DNA from: Russula earlei
Lineage: Eukaryota; Basidiomycota; Agaricomycetes; Russulales; Russulaceae
Reading direction: 5' to 3'
DNA: 64,000 nucleotides
Assembly: GCA_025769875.1 (NCBI GenBank)
Contig: JAGFNK010000001.1
Span: 62,001-126,000, forward strand
Below are positions 46,545 to 58,133 of this stretch, one piece after another. The notes below the pieces were generated by a model. That model was not told the origin of the DNA, made no database searches, and saw nothing but the letters and a program-made list of their open reading frames with translations. The position numbers and the translations under genes are program-made. Positions within the stretch are counted from its first letter, which is position 1, and every line of letters begins with the position of its first letter.

Positions 46545-48369
46545 GATGCTATGAGGCCGTCAGGAGCATCGACTCGAGCCAGGAGGAAAATGGTGGCAGT
46601 GGAGTCCGCCACAGCAGTGGAGAAGTGATTTGCAAGGCGGTTGGAGGACTCCGGCAAACCTGGTCAAATCAGAGCAGAGCTTCGAATTATGCGATGGGCG
46701 CGATCTTTACACAAAGCCAGGGCGGTTACTACGTGGTGGACAGGCGCCCTGCGATCGAAAATGAATTTTGGCAGATACAGACCAGTTTACCAAAAAAACG
46801 ACGAGTCTGTCGCATGTGCATCTGCCCCTGAGCGGCTTGCATGTCCGCTTAACGCAGCTTTTTGATATCGATTATTCAGGACCCGTAGTGCATGAACGCG
46901 AACGCACTCAGCCTGAGAAAATGAAGACTATATTTGGAAACTTTGGACGCTCGGAGTCAGTATGAGCCGCCGTCTTTTCGCGAGGCGCTTGAGTATGAGG
47001 ATCGAAAGCAGAAGACCGCATCGGCGAATCGTGCCGAACCTTCTTGAAGTAAGGTTTACATCAACCACTCGAGTCATTAGCCTTTGGAGTTGGCTGGCGG
47101 CAAAGTGTGGTTCCTTCACTCGTACGCAAGTAGAAAACGAATTTATGCCGGAATGCCGATGTGTTTACAAAGGCGCTTTTTCGATTCTGCATGTGGAACG
47201 GGGTCAGTTCTACTATACATACCGACGTGACATTTCCGGATTGAGGGCGATGACTCGTGAGAACTTGCAAGATTGCGCTGCACGCTCGGGCTTCACGGTC
47301 GGTACCAAATGGCACTACGCCCTCTGGCACTCTTCAACCTTCAGCCCACTGGGTGGTGCACACACCCCTAGAGGAGAGGGAGAGATGCTTTGCACCCTAA
47401 TTCACGGTCTGGGAAAGGACGCGAATCTGCATGGCGACTCCATGGCGTTACGGTGTAACTGAGGCTGAATTGGCTTTTGATATTTGAACAAACCCACTGC
47501 CCTGCCATGCCGTGTGTTGATATTTGTGAGTGACGGATGGCCCGTTGCCAGGTAGTATGTGCCTGATCGATTGATGACCGTTCCCCCGAGTCCGTTTTCA
47601 TGTGATGTGACAATTTGTGCAACAGACTCAACAGACTCGGATGGTATGTGCAGAAGAAGCGTCTCGACGCAAATGTGCAGAGCAGAGCTGGTGCACGGCA
47701 ACACGCAGTCACTGACAACGCTACTTTAGGCACGGTTGCCATGTCGTTGCCGATACCCTGACACCGCATCTGCGATACTGCCATCACCCCCGTTGCTTGT
47801 TCATCAATGGCACTGGTCTCCTTTGTCACATAATTGTCACGCTCCTGTGTCGATACCCGAAGCTAAATATCTTGTAACCAGACCATCGAGGAATGGCCGG
47901 AATGCACCACTCCGGAGTGGATGACCAATGCCCGTGTCGGAGTTTGAGATGTGTGCTACGTGGCTGCCACGGTTGGTGCGCGACCAGTCATGGCAATCGT
48001 CAGTCCAAGTCCAAATGTCAGGTCAACAGACATTCACGCTCACGACCAGGTAATGCGTGTGCTTTAGAGGTACGAGGTATGCACAGCATCATCCACACAA
48101 GCGGAAAGTAATTGGCTTTCCCCAGCCAAAACAATTCATGCGCAAGGCGCTCGTCACCGAACGAACGATGATACCGTTTCAACATGGCCCGTCACTGGGA
48201 AGATTATCCAATTTAGCATCATGGGCGGCGTTTCATTGCACCTTCCCAATCCCTGACTTCCATCTCCACCGTTTGCCTTGGCTCCGCATCTGTCCAACAA
48301 TCACTCTGCGAGTGGTCAACTCACCATATCCATTCCTTGGGTTGATGCCCGTGGCGATCTGACTATACC
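46545..48369. other. Divergent spacer between glutaminase-like copies 1 and 2
   Basis: 1.8 kb holding the promoters of copies 1 and 2. The last ~180 bp before copy 2 resemble the same position before copy 3 (shared CACTCTGCGAGTGGTC and CCTTGGGTTGATG), so the promoter was duplicated with the gene. The plus-strand open stretch 46962-47462 has no recognised domain and is not called. Confidence 0.5.
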
Positions 48370-51300
48370 ATGGCTTTCATCCTCATGAAGCTACACATCG
48401 CGCTCTTTCTTATCGTCGTCCTGTTTTCCCCTACCGCAACAGCACAGCAAACTCTATTTCCCGCAGCAATTCCTCTTGCCGTCCGCTCTCCGTATCTCTC
48501 TTGTTGGGACCACGTTACGAATGGGACTGTATTCGGACAACTTTGGCCGACAACCTATAACCAATCTCAGGTGATCCATCCACCTATATTCAGCTGCCCC
48601 CCTGGCATTCTCATTATCGTTTGTCTCAGATCCTCGGATGGTCTGTCCTCGTACGAGTTGACGGCGTGACTTATTCGTTCCTGGGAGATTCACAGGCGGT
48701 CGTCGTCAATGGTACCGTGAACATGACAAGTGTCGCGGTCACACCTACGCAGACCGTAGTTACCGCTCAAGCCGGCCGGATGCAAGTCAATCTCACCTTT
48801 CTGAATCCCATCGAGGTTCGTCTCGCCTCTTCCATTGCTTTTGACACCTACATATACATCACTTTAAGCCTGGAGATTGGGTCAAGCAATCCATCCCATT
48901 TTCGTATATGGCTTTCTCTGCAAAATCAATTGACGGCTCAGCGCATACTGTGCAAGTGTATTCGGATGTCAGTGGAGGTACGCACAATTGATCTCACAGG
49001 CTCCTCATGTCTCCACAATTTGGATGCAGAGTGGAATTCGGGGAATCGCGGCGATATGATTTTCTGGGGCGCGACAGCGAATAACAATGTCATCTACCAC
49101 AAGGTCAACTTGCAGACACCAACGATGTTTGACGAGATCAGCAATCAGGCGGAATGGGGATCTCTATACTACGCAATGAAACAGGTGAGCGATGGTTGAA
49201 TGTCTGCTTCTCGTTATTTATTGTATGTGATTCAGGGAAACAATGTCACCTACAAGATTGCGGCGGATGATACTTCACGCGGCCTGTTTCTGCTCAATGG
49301 AGTGTTAGACAATCAAGTGGATACCGTGTTTCGTGCCATTAATGATCGTTTTGCTGTCTTTGCCATATCGCGCGACCTTGGCACCATCCAGTCTACACAG
49401 GATCCTGTTGTCTGGACAGTCGGTTTCACACCTGATCCGGCCATCAATTACACTGATCCATCCGGTGCTCCTCCAACACAACGTAATCTGTACTACAAGT
49501 CAAAATATTCGGATGATGGTACTTTGGTTAGTGGCTGTGTCCCTCAGAGAGGGTTTCTGTGTTTAACATCTGGATACAGATAGTCGACTTCCTCAACGAT
49601 TTTAGTAATGCATCTTCAAGGGCTCAACAGCTGGACCAGAAAATACTTCAGGATGCGGCCTCTGCCTCGAATTTGCTTGGCGACTTGGTCTCTCTTGCGA
49701 TCCATCAAGTATACGGCAGTACCCAGCTCACAATTGGCACCGACGCGCTTGGCAACTTCAACAAGTCGGATGTAATGATGTTCATGAAAAACATCGGTGG
49801 GGCTGAGCCGAAGTAAGGCTGTTTTTCCGTCATACAAGCGGCGGGATCTGACTTGTGCAGTCGTGTAAATGCTGTTGAGACGCTATATGCTGCGTTTCCT
49901 GCATTAATGTACATTGATCCTACTCTTGGCGCGCCTCTCCTTGAACCTTTATTTCGGCTTGATGCATCGCCTGATAAGGGCTTGGTATTATATGCTGCTG
50001 CTGATTTGGGTAGGTCCAACTCGAAGAGAAATGCGACAATTATTAATCACATATTGTAGGATCTGGTTACCCAAATATAGCGGGCACCATCTCGCGTCAT
50101 AATCAAGGGGTCGAACGTCTGTGCTCCTCATACATGTTTTGCTTTTCTGATCAGTCGTCCTCCTTAGAAACTGCGAATATGTTGATCATGACTTACGCTC
50201 AAGCGCGAGCTAGTGGGGACGGAAGCCTCATAAGTAGATATGTACGCAGGAACAGCAATGTTTCGTGTGACAGGATCTCATGGACTTCGACATTGACAGT
50301 ATCCGTCACTGATTTCCTGGGCGGACTATCTGACAGGCTCAACGCTGTTCATTAATGACCAGTAAGTTGTTGCTTCAGCGAGTCGATAGACTACTCACCG
50401 TTGAGCATGCAGGCTCTCTGCGGATGGGTTGTCTGTCAGCAACCAAACGAACCTTGCCATCAAGGGCATCATCGCCATACAAGCCATGTCAAAAATGAGC
50501 TCGGCCGCCAAACAGGCGGCCGACGCCCAGAGATACTCGGTCTGTACTGGCCTGTTCGATACTATGAAGTGACATTAATTCGTTCCTAGAGTGTAGCTGC
50601 GAGCCTCTATGGCCAATGGAAGAACCTTGCATTAGGCGGCGACCAGCACATCCTTGCGGTGTATAACCAAGCGAACTCATGGACGTTGGGTTACAATCTA
50701 TTCGCGGATGTATGGTTAGGCACTGGTTTGGTGGAGTCATCGGTCGGTGTCCGTGTATGTTCGTTCCATGCCGTTTCTCATCAATTTCAGATATACAACG
50801 CGCACGGTAGTTTCATTGACAACATCACCTTGACTTCTACATTCAGCAATTTTGGCATGCCCATTGATAACGTTCTTACGGACACGGCCGTCACAGTGTC
50901 TAGTAAGCATGTCTGTAGTTAATGTTGTAATATTCCTAATTGACCTCACTGTAGGTTGGAGCCTCTTTGCGGCCGCTATGACTACAGATCAAGATCTGCG
51001 TTCGAATCTCATCTCGAGGGTTCACAATAAGGCGTCTTCCAATGTCACCGTGGGGGTGTTCCCTGTGGTCTATGATAGCCTTCATGGATCGACCGTCCAG
51101 GGCGCGGCTAGGTGAGCTACTTCAGAATTCCTATCTGCATTGCGAATTAATCATGATGCTTGTTAGTCCGGCACAGGGTGCCATGTTTGCCCCATTAGCT
51201 CTGAAGTTCGTGAAACGTGATGCCTCCAACATCTTGTGTCTGACCAGCTTCCTTGTGCAGCGTTCCTGTTCTTGCAATACAGACTAATGTGACTATGGGG

Positions 51301-51903
51301 ATTACATCTACCCTCCAATCGAACTCGCATACCGCTGCAATCGCAGGTGTCATAGGTGGCCTTTCTGCCATACTTCTTTTGATCGGGGCCGTTGTATTCG
51401 TACGGCGTCGACGGAGACAAGTTCGTCGAACCAAGTCCCTCGAGTCTTCACTTGGTTCCGTAGAAGCTGGCCCTTTGGCGACAGTGACACCCTTCAATCC
51501 AAATCCTGTCGAGGTCCAGCGTAACTCCGAGTCAGCGCCAGAGATGGTGCAGCAGCAATCACTGTCCGAGCCCCACCAAACAGAGCGGAGCGTTTCCTCC
51601 ACACCGCCTCCCGCACCTCCGCACTTACAGCCAGTGGCCCCAATCCCGGTGGGCCTGTCCAGCAAGGAGCTTGCGAGATTCCGCGAGGATACCCTCAGAT
51701 CTCAACGGACGAACGTTACCTCCCCTTCGAATGAGCCTCAGTCTACGCCTTCTTCGACTGATGTCACCGAGCAGAATGGAACGAGATCAGTATCTGAGAC
51801 CTGGAGGCTGCAGTCGGAAGTCGAGTCCCTACGGCGGGAGATGCAGCAACTTCGTACGGAAAGATTTGAAGCACCGCCGAGCTACACCTCGGGGGATGTC
51901 TAG
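48370..51903 (+). CDS. Glutaminase-A-like ectoenzyme with PY-motif tail, copy 2
   Basis: Sixteen exons join in frame to 915 aa: 48370-48570, 48630-48815, 48869-48977, 49030-49184, 49236-49526, 49580-49812, 49861-50009, 50060-50116, 50168-50241, 50300-50361, 50413-50539, 50590-50742, 50791-50902, 50955-51111, 51167-51205, 51261-51903. Signal peptide 1-26 ends SPTATAQQ. GtaA-type ectodomain about residues 27-700 includes SWADYLTGSTLFINDQ and SADGLSVSNQTNLAIKG. The membrane span is AAIAGVIGGLSAILLLIGAV, followed by FVRRRRRQ. The tail has GLSSKELARFRED, LQSEVESLRREMQQLRTERF and PPSYTSGDV at the C-terminus. The intron before the last exon uses a GTTCGT donor. If retained, the frame instead ends at 51287 with a short Cys-containing tail and no membrane span. 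Confidence 0.92.
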
Positions 51904-52747
51904 TCTGGTTCTCATTTTCTCACTGGTGGTTTCACGTCCGCTTTCGGTTGTTTTCATGGGTTCACGCACACACGGTCTTTCTTTCTTGTATAAAATGTTG
52001 TGTACCCTTAACGCCATGTCGAAGGTTAAGAAACCAACATCTCATATTTCTCAAAGTCAAACATTTCTTTGGGTTTGCTGGCTTCCTGTGTGACGCAACT
52101 CTCTAGTGCAAGTACCTAGGTGGTGCATCATCGTCGACAGAGTGTGATGGGTAACGACTTGATGTAAAACCTCAACTCTTTTTTCTTTTGCTTGCCGTGC
52201 AAACCTCTGATGCATAGCAGACTTGAGGACTGGGATTGTTGTTCAACGCAACGGAGGTACCGGTCCTGATACTCCGAGGCCGAGGATCATCTCAATACAA
52301 TAATGCTGTTGTCAATGCCGCGGGGCACGTCGTGCGTGACAATCAATGGGTGGCCAGTGAGTGTTAGCAGACCACCCGTAGCAGCATCAAGTTATGCGCG
52401 TACTTGATCCCCGGAAGCTTTATGTACAACGAACGACGCTTTTCAGTAGGCTAGTTTCCCACGAGGACGCGTTCGTGAGGCGCTCATCGCCGTCATCGAC
52501 GCGACCGTTTCGCCGCTGCATTGAGTCACCCATGGCGACCAACACATGGCGACCAACATTACGATGGTTCGTGGCTGGAAGTTCATCCAACTGAGTATTA
52601 CGGGCGGGGTTCCGTTGTCCGTTCCCTTCCCAGCTTCTCTGTATTTCCACTGTTTGCCCTGGCCCCGCAAGTGTCCAACACCACTCTGCGAGTGGTCGGC
52701 TCACCGTTCCCTCAGTCCGTGCCTTGGGTTGATGATCCAGCAATATT
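51904..52747. other. Spacer and promoter of glutaminase-like copy 3
   Basis: Holds the terminator region of copy 2 and the promoter of copy 3. About 52560-52740 resembles the promoter of copy 2. No other feature was recognised. Confidence 0.5.
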
Positions 52748-55700
52748 ATGTCTTTCATTGTCGTAGAACTAAACACGGTGCTCTTACTACTCCTCGCCAT
52801 TCTGCTTTCCCCTACAACAAGAGCTCAGCAGGCTCTATTTCCCGCAGCAATTCCTCTTGCTGTTCGTTCTCCATATCTCTCTTGTTGGGACCACGTTACG
52901 AATGGGACCGTATTTGGACAACTATGGCCGGCAACCTATAACCAATCTCAGGTGGTCCATCCGCTGACATTCAGCCGACCCCGGCATTCTCATTATCGTT
53001 TGTCTCAGGCTCTCGGATGGACTGTCCTCGTACGAGTTGACGGCGTGACTTATTCGTTCATGGGAAATACAGCAGCGTCCATCGTCAATGGTACCGTGAA
53101 CATGACAAGTGTCGCGGTCACACCTACGCAGACAGTAGTTACCGCTCAAGCCGGCCGGATGCAAGTCAATCTTACCTTTCTGAATCCCATCGAGGTTCGT
53201 CTTCAATATTATGTTGCTTCCGACGCCTACGTATGCGTCGCTTAAAGCCTAGCGATTGGGTCAAGCAATCCATCCCATTTTCGTATATGGCATTCTCTGC
53301 AAAATCGATTGACGGCTCAGCGCATACTGTGCAAGTGTATTCGGATGTCAGTGGAGGTACGCACCGTTAATCTCACACTCAGAAGCTCCTCATGTTTTCG
53401 CAACTTGGATGCAGAGTGGAGCTCGGGGAATTCCAACGATACGATTTTGTGGAGCGCGACAGCGAACGGCAATGTCATCTACCACATGGTTTACCTGCAG
53501 GCGCCAGCGACGTTCAGCGAGGTTGACGGTCAAGCAAGTTGGGGAAGGTTATACTACGCAATGAAACAGGTGAGCGATGGTTGAATGTCTATTTATTTTT
53601 CGTTATTCATTGTCTGTGACTCAGGAAAACAATGTCACCTACAAGATTGCAGCGGGTGATGTTGCACGTGGCTGGTTTCCGCTCAATGGAGCGTTAGACA
53701 ATCAAGTGGACACGGCATTCCGCGCTATCAATGATGGGTTTCCGGTCTTTGCCATGTCCCGCGACCTTGGCACCATCCAATCTACACAGGATCCTGTTGT
53801 CTGGACGGTTGGCTACACAACTGACCCAGCCGTCAATTACACTGGCCAACTTGGTGCTTATCCTGCAAAGCATGAATTGTATTACAGGAAAGAATATGGG
53901 GATGACGGTAGCTTGGTTAGTGACTGTACCCTTCGGAGAGAGATTGTATGCTTAGGATCTGGATACAGATTGTCGACTTCCTAAACGATTTTAGTGATGC
54001 ATTTTTAAGGGCTCAACAGCTGGACCAGAAAATACTCCAGGATGCGGCCTCTGTCTCGAACCTGCTTGGGGATTTGGTCTCTCTTGCGATCCATCAAGTA
54101 TACGGTAGTATGCAGCTCACAATTGGCACCGACGAGTTTGGCCGCTTCAACGAGTTTGCCAGTGATTTAGTGATGTTCATGAAGAATATCGGTGGGGCAG
54201 AGCCGAAGTGAGTCAAAAAGAGCTGTTTTCCTCCGTCATATAGGAGGCAGAATCTATCTGACTTGTGCAGTCGTGTTAATGCCGTCGAGACGCTATATGC
54301 TGCGTTTCCTGCATTAATGTACATTGATCCTACTCTTGGCGCACCTCTCCTTGAACCTCTCCTTCGGTTCCAAGCCTCGCCTAATTACACTATTCCCTAT
54401 GCTGCTTCTGATCTGGGTAGGTCGCACCGAAAGACCAATGTTAGAATCGTTGATCATAGATTGTAGGATCAAACTACCCCAATGTCACAGGTAGCAATTC
54501 GACTCATAATCAGGGAGTCGAACGTCGGTACCCTTCACATCTGTTTCGTACATTTCTGATTCATCTTCTATAGAAACTGCGAACATGTTGATTATGACTT
54601 ACGCTCAAGCGCGAGCGAGTGGGGACGGAAGTCTCATAAGTAGATATGTATGTGAGAATGGCAATGTTTGCAAGCCAGAGTCTGATGGGCGTTGACAGTA
54701 TCGGTTGCTAACTTCCTGGGCAGACTATCTGAGCAATTCAACATCGTTCATTCAGGATCAGTAAGTTGCTGTTTAAGTCAGTCAACAGAGTACCCACCTT
54801 TGACAAATGCTCGATGACGCAGGCTTTCCGCGGATGGTTTGTCTGTCAGCGACCAAACGAATCTTGCCATCAAGGGCATCATCGCTATACAAGCCATGTC
54901 ACACATGAGCTCGATCGCCAATCAGGCAGTCGACGCCGAGAAATACTCAGTATGTAATGATCTTTTCGATTCCATCCAGTGACATTGGTTCGTTCGTAGA
55001 TTGCAGCTCAGGTCCTCTATCGCCCATGGAGGACCTTTGCCATTTTTGGATTAGGCAACGACCCGCACATCCTTGCAGCGTATTTTGCGCAACCGGACTC
55101 ATGGACGTTGGGTTACAATCTATTTGCAGATGTATGGTTAGAGACTGGTTTGGTGGAATTATCGGTCGGTGTTTTCGTATGTTCCTTTCATGCCGTTCCT
55201 TATGAATTTCAGGTATACAATGCGCACAGTAGTTTCATTCTCAACACCGCGTTGAATTCTACTCCCAGCGATTTTGGCCTGCCAGTTGATAACGTTTTTA
55301 CGGACACTGTCGTCGCAGTGTCCAGTAGGTATCTCTATGGCGTTTAATACTCTAAAATTGACCCTGCTCCAGGCTGGAACCTGTTTGTGGCTGCTATGAC
55401 CACAGATCAAGGTCTGCGTTCGAATCTCATCTCGAGGGTTCACAATAAGGCGTTTTCGAATGCTTCCGTGGGAGTGTTCCCTGTGATTTATGATAGCCTT
55501 CACGGAACGACCATCCAGGGAGCGGCCAGGTGAGCTATCCATCAATTCGTATCTGGGTCGCTAATTTATGCATAATGCCTATTAGTCCAGCTCAAGGTGC
55601 TATGTTTGCGCCATTGGCTCTCAAGTTCGTGCAAAGTGATCCCTCCCTTTTTTCGTGTCTGACCAACTTCCTTGTGCAGTGCCCCTGTGCATGCAATACA

Positions 55701-56322
55701 GGCTAACGTAACTACGAGGGCGACGCCACGAACCCTCCCGTCTAAATCACATGTCGTCACAGTTGCAGGGAGTGTCATAGGTGGACTAGTAGCTGCCGTT
55801 GCTGCATTGATCGGGGCCGTTGTCTTCGTACGGTGTCGACGGAGACAGGATCGACGACGCAAGTCCCTCGAGTCTTCACTTGGTTCCGTAGAAGTTGGCC
55901 CATTGATGATTGTCACACCCTTCGACCTGAACGCTGTCGAAGTCGAGGAGGTTCATCAAAACTCAACGCAAGAGATGGAACAGCAGCAATTACTGTCCGA
56001 GCCCCCGCAAGCGCAGACCAGCATTCCCTCCACATTGCACCCGACGCCTTCAAGTTCGCGCGAACGACCGGTGCCCCCAATCTTGGTAGGCCTGTCCAGC
56101 AAAGAGCTTGCGAGACTCAGATCTCAACAGAACGCCAACCCTCCTTCGAACGAGCCTCAGTCGACGTCTTCGTCGACTGGTGTCACCGTGCGGAATGGAA
56201 CGAGACGGGCGTCCGAGACCCGGAGACTGCAGTCCGAAGTTGAGTCTCTGCGGCGGGAGATGCAGCGACTTCGCACGGAGAGATTTGGAGCACCGCCTAG
56301 CTACACTTCGGGGAACGTTTAG
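52748..56322 (+). CDS. Glutaminase-A-like ectoenzyme with PY-motif tail, copy 3
   Basis: Tandem paralogue of copy 2 with the same exon pattern and no disabling change seen. Signal peptide LLLLLAILLSPTTRAQQ, then IPLAVRSPYLSCWDHV, VVWTVGYTTDPAVNY, ILQDAASVSNLLGDL, SWADYLSNSTSFIQDQ, SADGLSVSDQTNLAIKG and GVFPVIYDSLHG. One exon (about 55004-55160) has diverged: LYGQWKNLALGGDQHIL of the other copies reads LYRPWRTFAIFGLGNDPHIL here. Membrane span SVIGGLVAAVAALIGAVVFV is followed by RCRRRQ. The tail keeps GLSSKELARLRSQQ, LQSEVESLRREMQRLRTERF and PPSYTSGNV. Retaining the last intron gives a stop near 55707 and a Cys-rich tail, as in copy 2. The exact substrate is unknown. Confidence 0.9.
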
Positions 56323-56896
56323 TCCAGTTCTCAGTTTTTCTCAGTTGTCTTGATAGGTTCACACACACGGACTTTTCTCTCTTGCGTAAGAATATGGCGT
56401 AGCCTTCACTTTCGGCTTACTGCCATGTTGAGGATACGAAATGACATACAGATATACCATACATCCAGTTCTCCGTCGGAGTTGCGGGGGCGGGTTCAGT
56501 TTATGTTCAGGGTTCCGTGTCAGTCAGGATCCTATGGCGCTGTGTCTGGCACACTCATTTGACGAACACTCTCGCAAGGGCTTGAAGCTTGAAGCGTGGA
56601 ATTTTGCGATGCCCACTGCGTCTCGGGAGGCACCACGCTGCCGCATGCGCACACGTATGAAAAATGAACATACACAAATTACACTTGTATCGTTCTTCTG
56701 CCCACGGGACATATCAAATTCCCAACGTCCAACAACGGGAAGCTGCGAGTCCGATAGGTAGTCATGGCACGCCACTTGAGACTGCATAAGGGAACGGCTA
56801 TTGAGACTATGCTTCTCAGCAACTACATGATTGACGCCCTAAACGTGGACGACAATTCCTGGTCGCAAAAAGTGAAACCGTGGGGTGGATACCTTG
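56323..56896. other. Intergenic interval
   Basis: 3' flanks of two converging genes; no other feature seen. Confidence 0.4.
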
Positions 56897-58133
56897 TCAA
56901 TCCTCCTTTGTCAACAACCCCTTCACCTGCCCCCCCTCCTTGCGCTTTCGGTTCTTCTTTGCCGTGGTATCCGCTGGACCAGAAGAGTCCAACCGATCCG
57001 CATCGGCAAAGAACAGGAGCAGGTTCGCTCCAAGTGCGAATAAGGCTCCGATTATGTAGCCCAGCGATGCGCCAGCTGCTGGGGTGAGGGGATACGCCTT
57101 CAGGCGACTAAAGTCAGGTCCCTTGCTTGCTGCAGAATCGTAAAGTCGGTTACCTGCCATGGGCGATCCCAGTCGAGCCCGATCGGGATGACACCGATCC
57201 ACGCTCCCAGAAATGCGCCGTGCGTAGGGTAGAGTAATGCGCGTTCAGACGGTTTCCTCGCGCTGCGGAAGAAGTCGAGATGAGGAAGCCTTTTGCGAAG
57301 ACGCGCGAATAGAACCAAGTAAGACACTCACTCGCATTCCACGAATATCCGCACCCAAACGTCGTTTTGCACGACCGCGTTGCCTGAGAAGGGTGAGAGG
57401 AGGGGGAGACCAAGTTGCGGCGGACCCAGCGCGTATGAAGGCGCGAAAACGGTGTACAGGGCGAGGAGCATAGCCAGCAGTGCGGTGTGTGGCCAATACC
57501 TGAGAATGCGCGCGCAAGTGAGTGGATTTAACGAGAGTCGGAGACAGCGGCGCATATACGCACAGTATGAACGGCGCCCCAAATAAAACGATCACTACAT
57601 GCAACACCAGAGTGGCATATGCTGTGAAGACACAGGCGTTCCAGATATCCTAGAAGTGGGGTTGAGAAAACGGAGCCAAGAAATGGAGGATGGATGGATA
57701 GAAATACCTTGCGTATATGTGGGTCACCTGCAAGGCGCAGCTGGACGCTACGTGAGTCCAAGGTCCCGTCGTGTGTCCATCGGCGTAGCGAGGCGGCCCA
57801 CCACGGTATGAGAAAGACCGCGCCGAGACATGCCCATGCGAGTGTCAGCACTGGACGTGCAGTGATTGGAACGAGAAACGGATGTTGTGGTTTGTCGAGA
57901 CCGCGAACAGGTAGCGGAAGCGGCAGGTGAGGAATGGACGTCTGCGGGAGGAGGACGAGAGAGGTGGAGAGAAGGATGAGGTGGATGAGGATCAACGGTG
58001 GGTACTGTTTCGGGATCGCGTTAGGGAGAGAAAACAGCTCCGATTCTGCTGCAGTACTGCTCGTGCTCGAAGGATGTGGTCGAGATTTATTCCCGAATGC
58101 GATATTCCTCAGGGTATTGCGAATGGTCGCCAT
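56897..58133 (-). CDS. GPI11: GPI-anchor biosynthesis protein GPI11 / PIG-F
   Basis: ER membrane protein that partners the ethanolamine-phosphate transferases acting on the second and third mannose of GPI. Exons 58133-57708, 57649-57564, 57499-57332, 57256-57154, 57097-56897 join in frame to 327 aa. Several hydrophobic spans (LILIHLILLSTSLVLL, LAWACLGAVFLIPWW, LVLHVVIVLFGAPFI, TALLAMLLALYTVFAPSYAL) are present. The family signature is PTHGAFLGAWIGVIPIGLDW followed by DRPWQAYPLTP, then a last span (GYIIGALFALGANLLLFF) and a basic tail KKNRKRKEGG. The start at 58133 (MATIRNTLRN) is the first ATG before the conserved part; an upstream in-frame extension has no family resemblance. Confidence 0.9.

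Noticed and set aside
46962..47462. 166-codon plus-strand open stretch between copies 1 and 2
   Set aside because: No domain, Arg-rich random-looking composition, lies in a promoter spacer.
22953..56322. Functional link between BRO1 (ubiquitin-dependent sorting) and the PY-tailed proteins because they share a window
   Set aside because: The genes are 20 kb apart and separated by a transposon nest; BRO1 is a conserved housekeeping gene, so proximity is not evidence.
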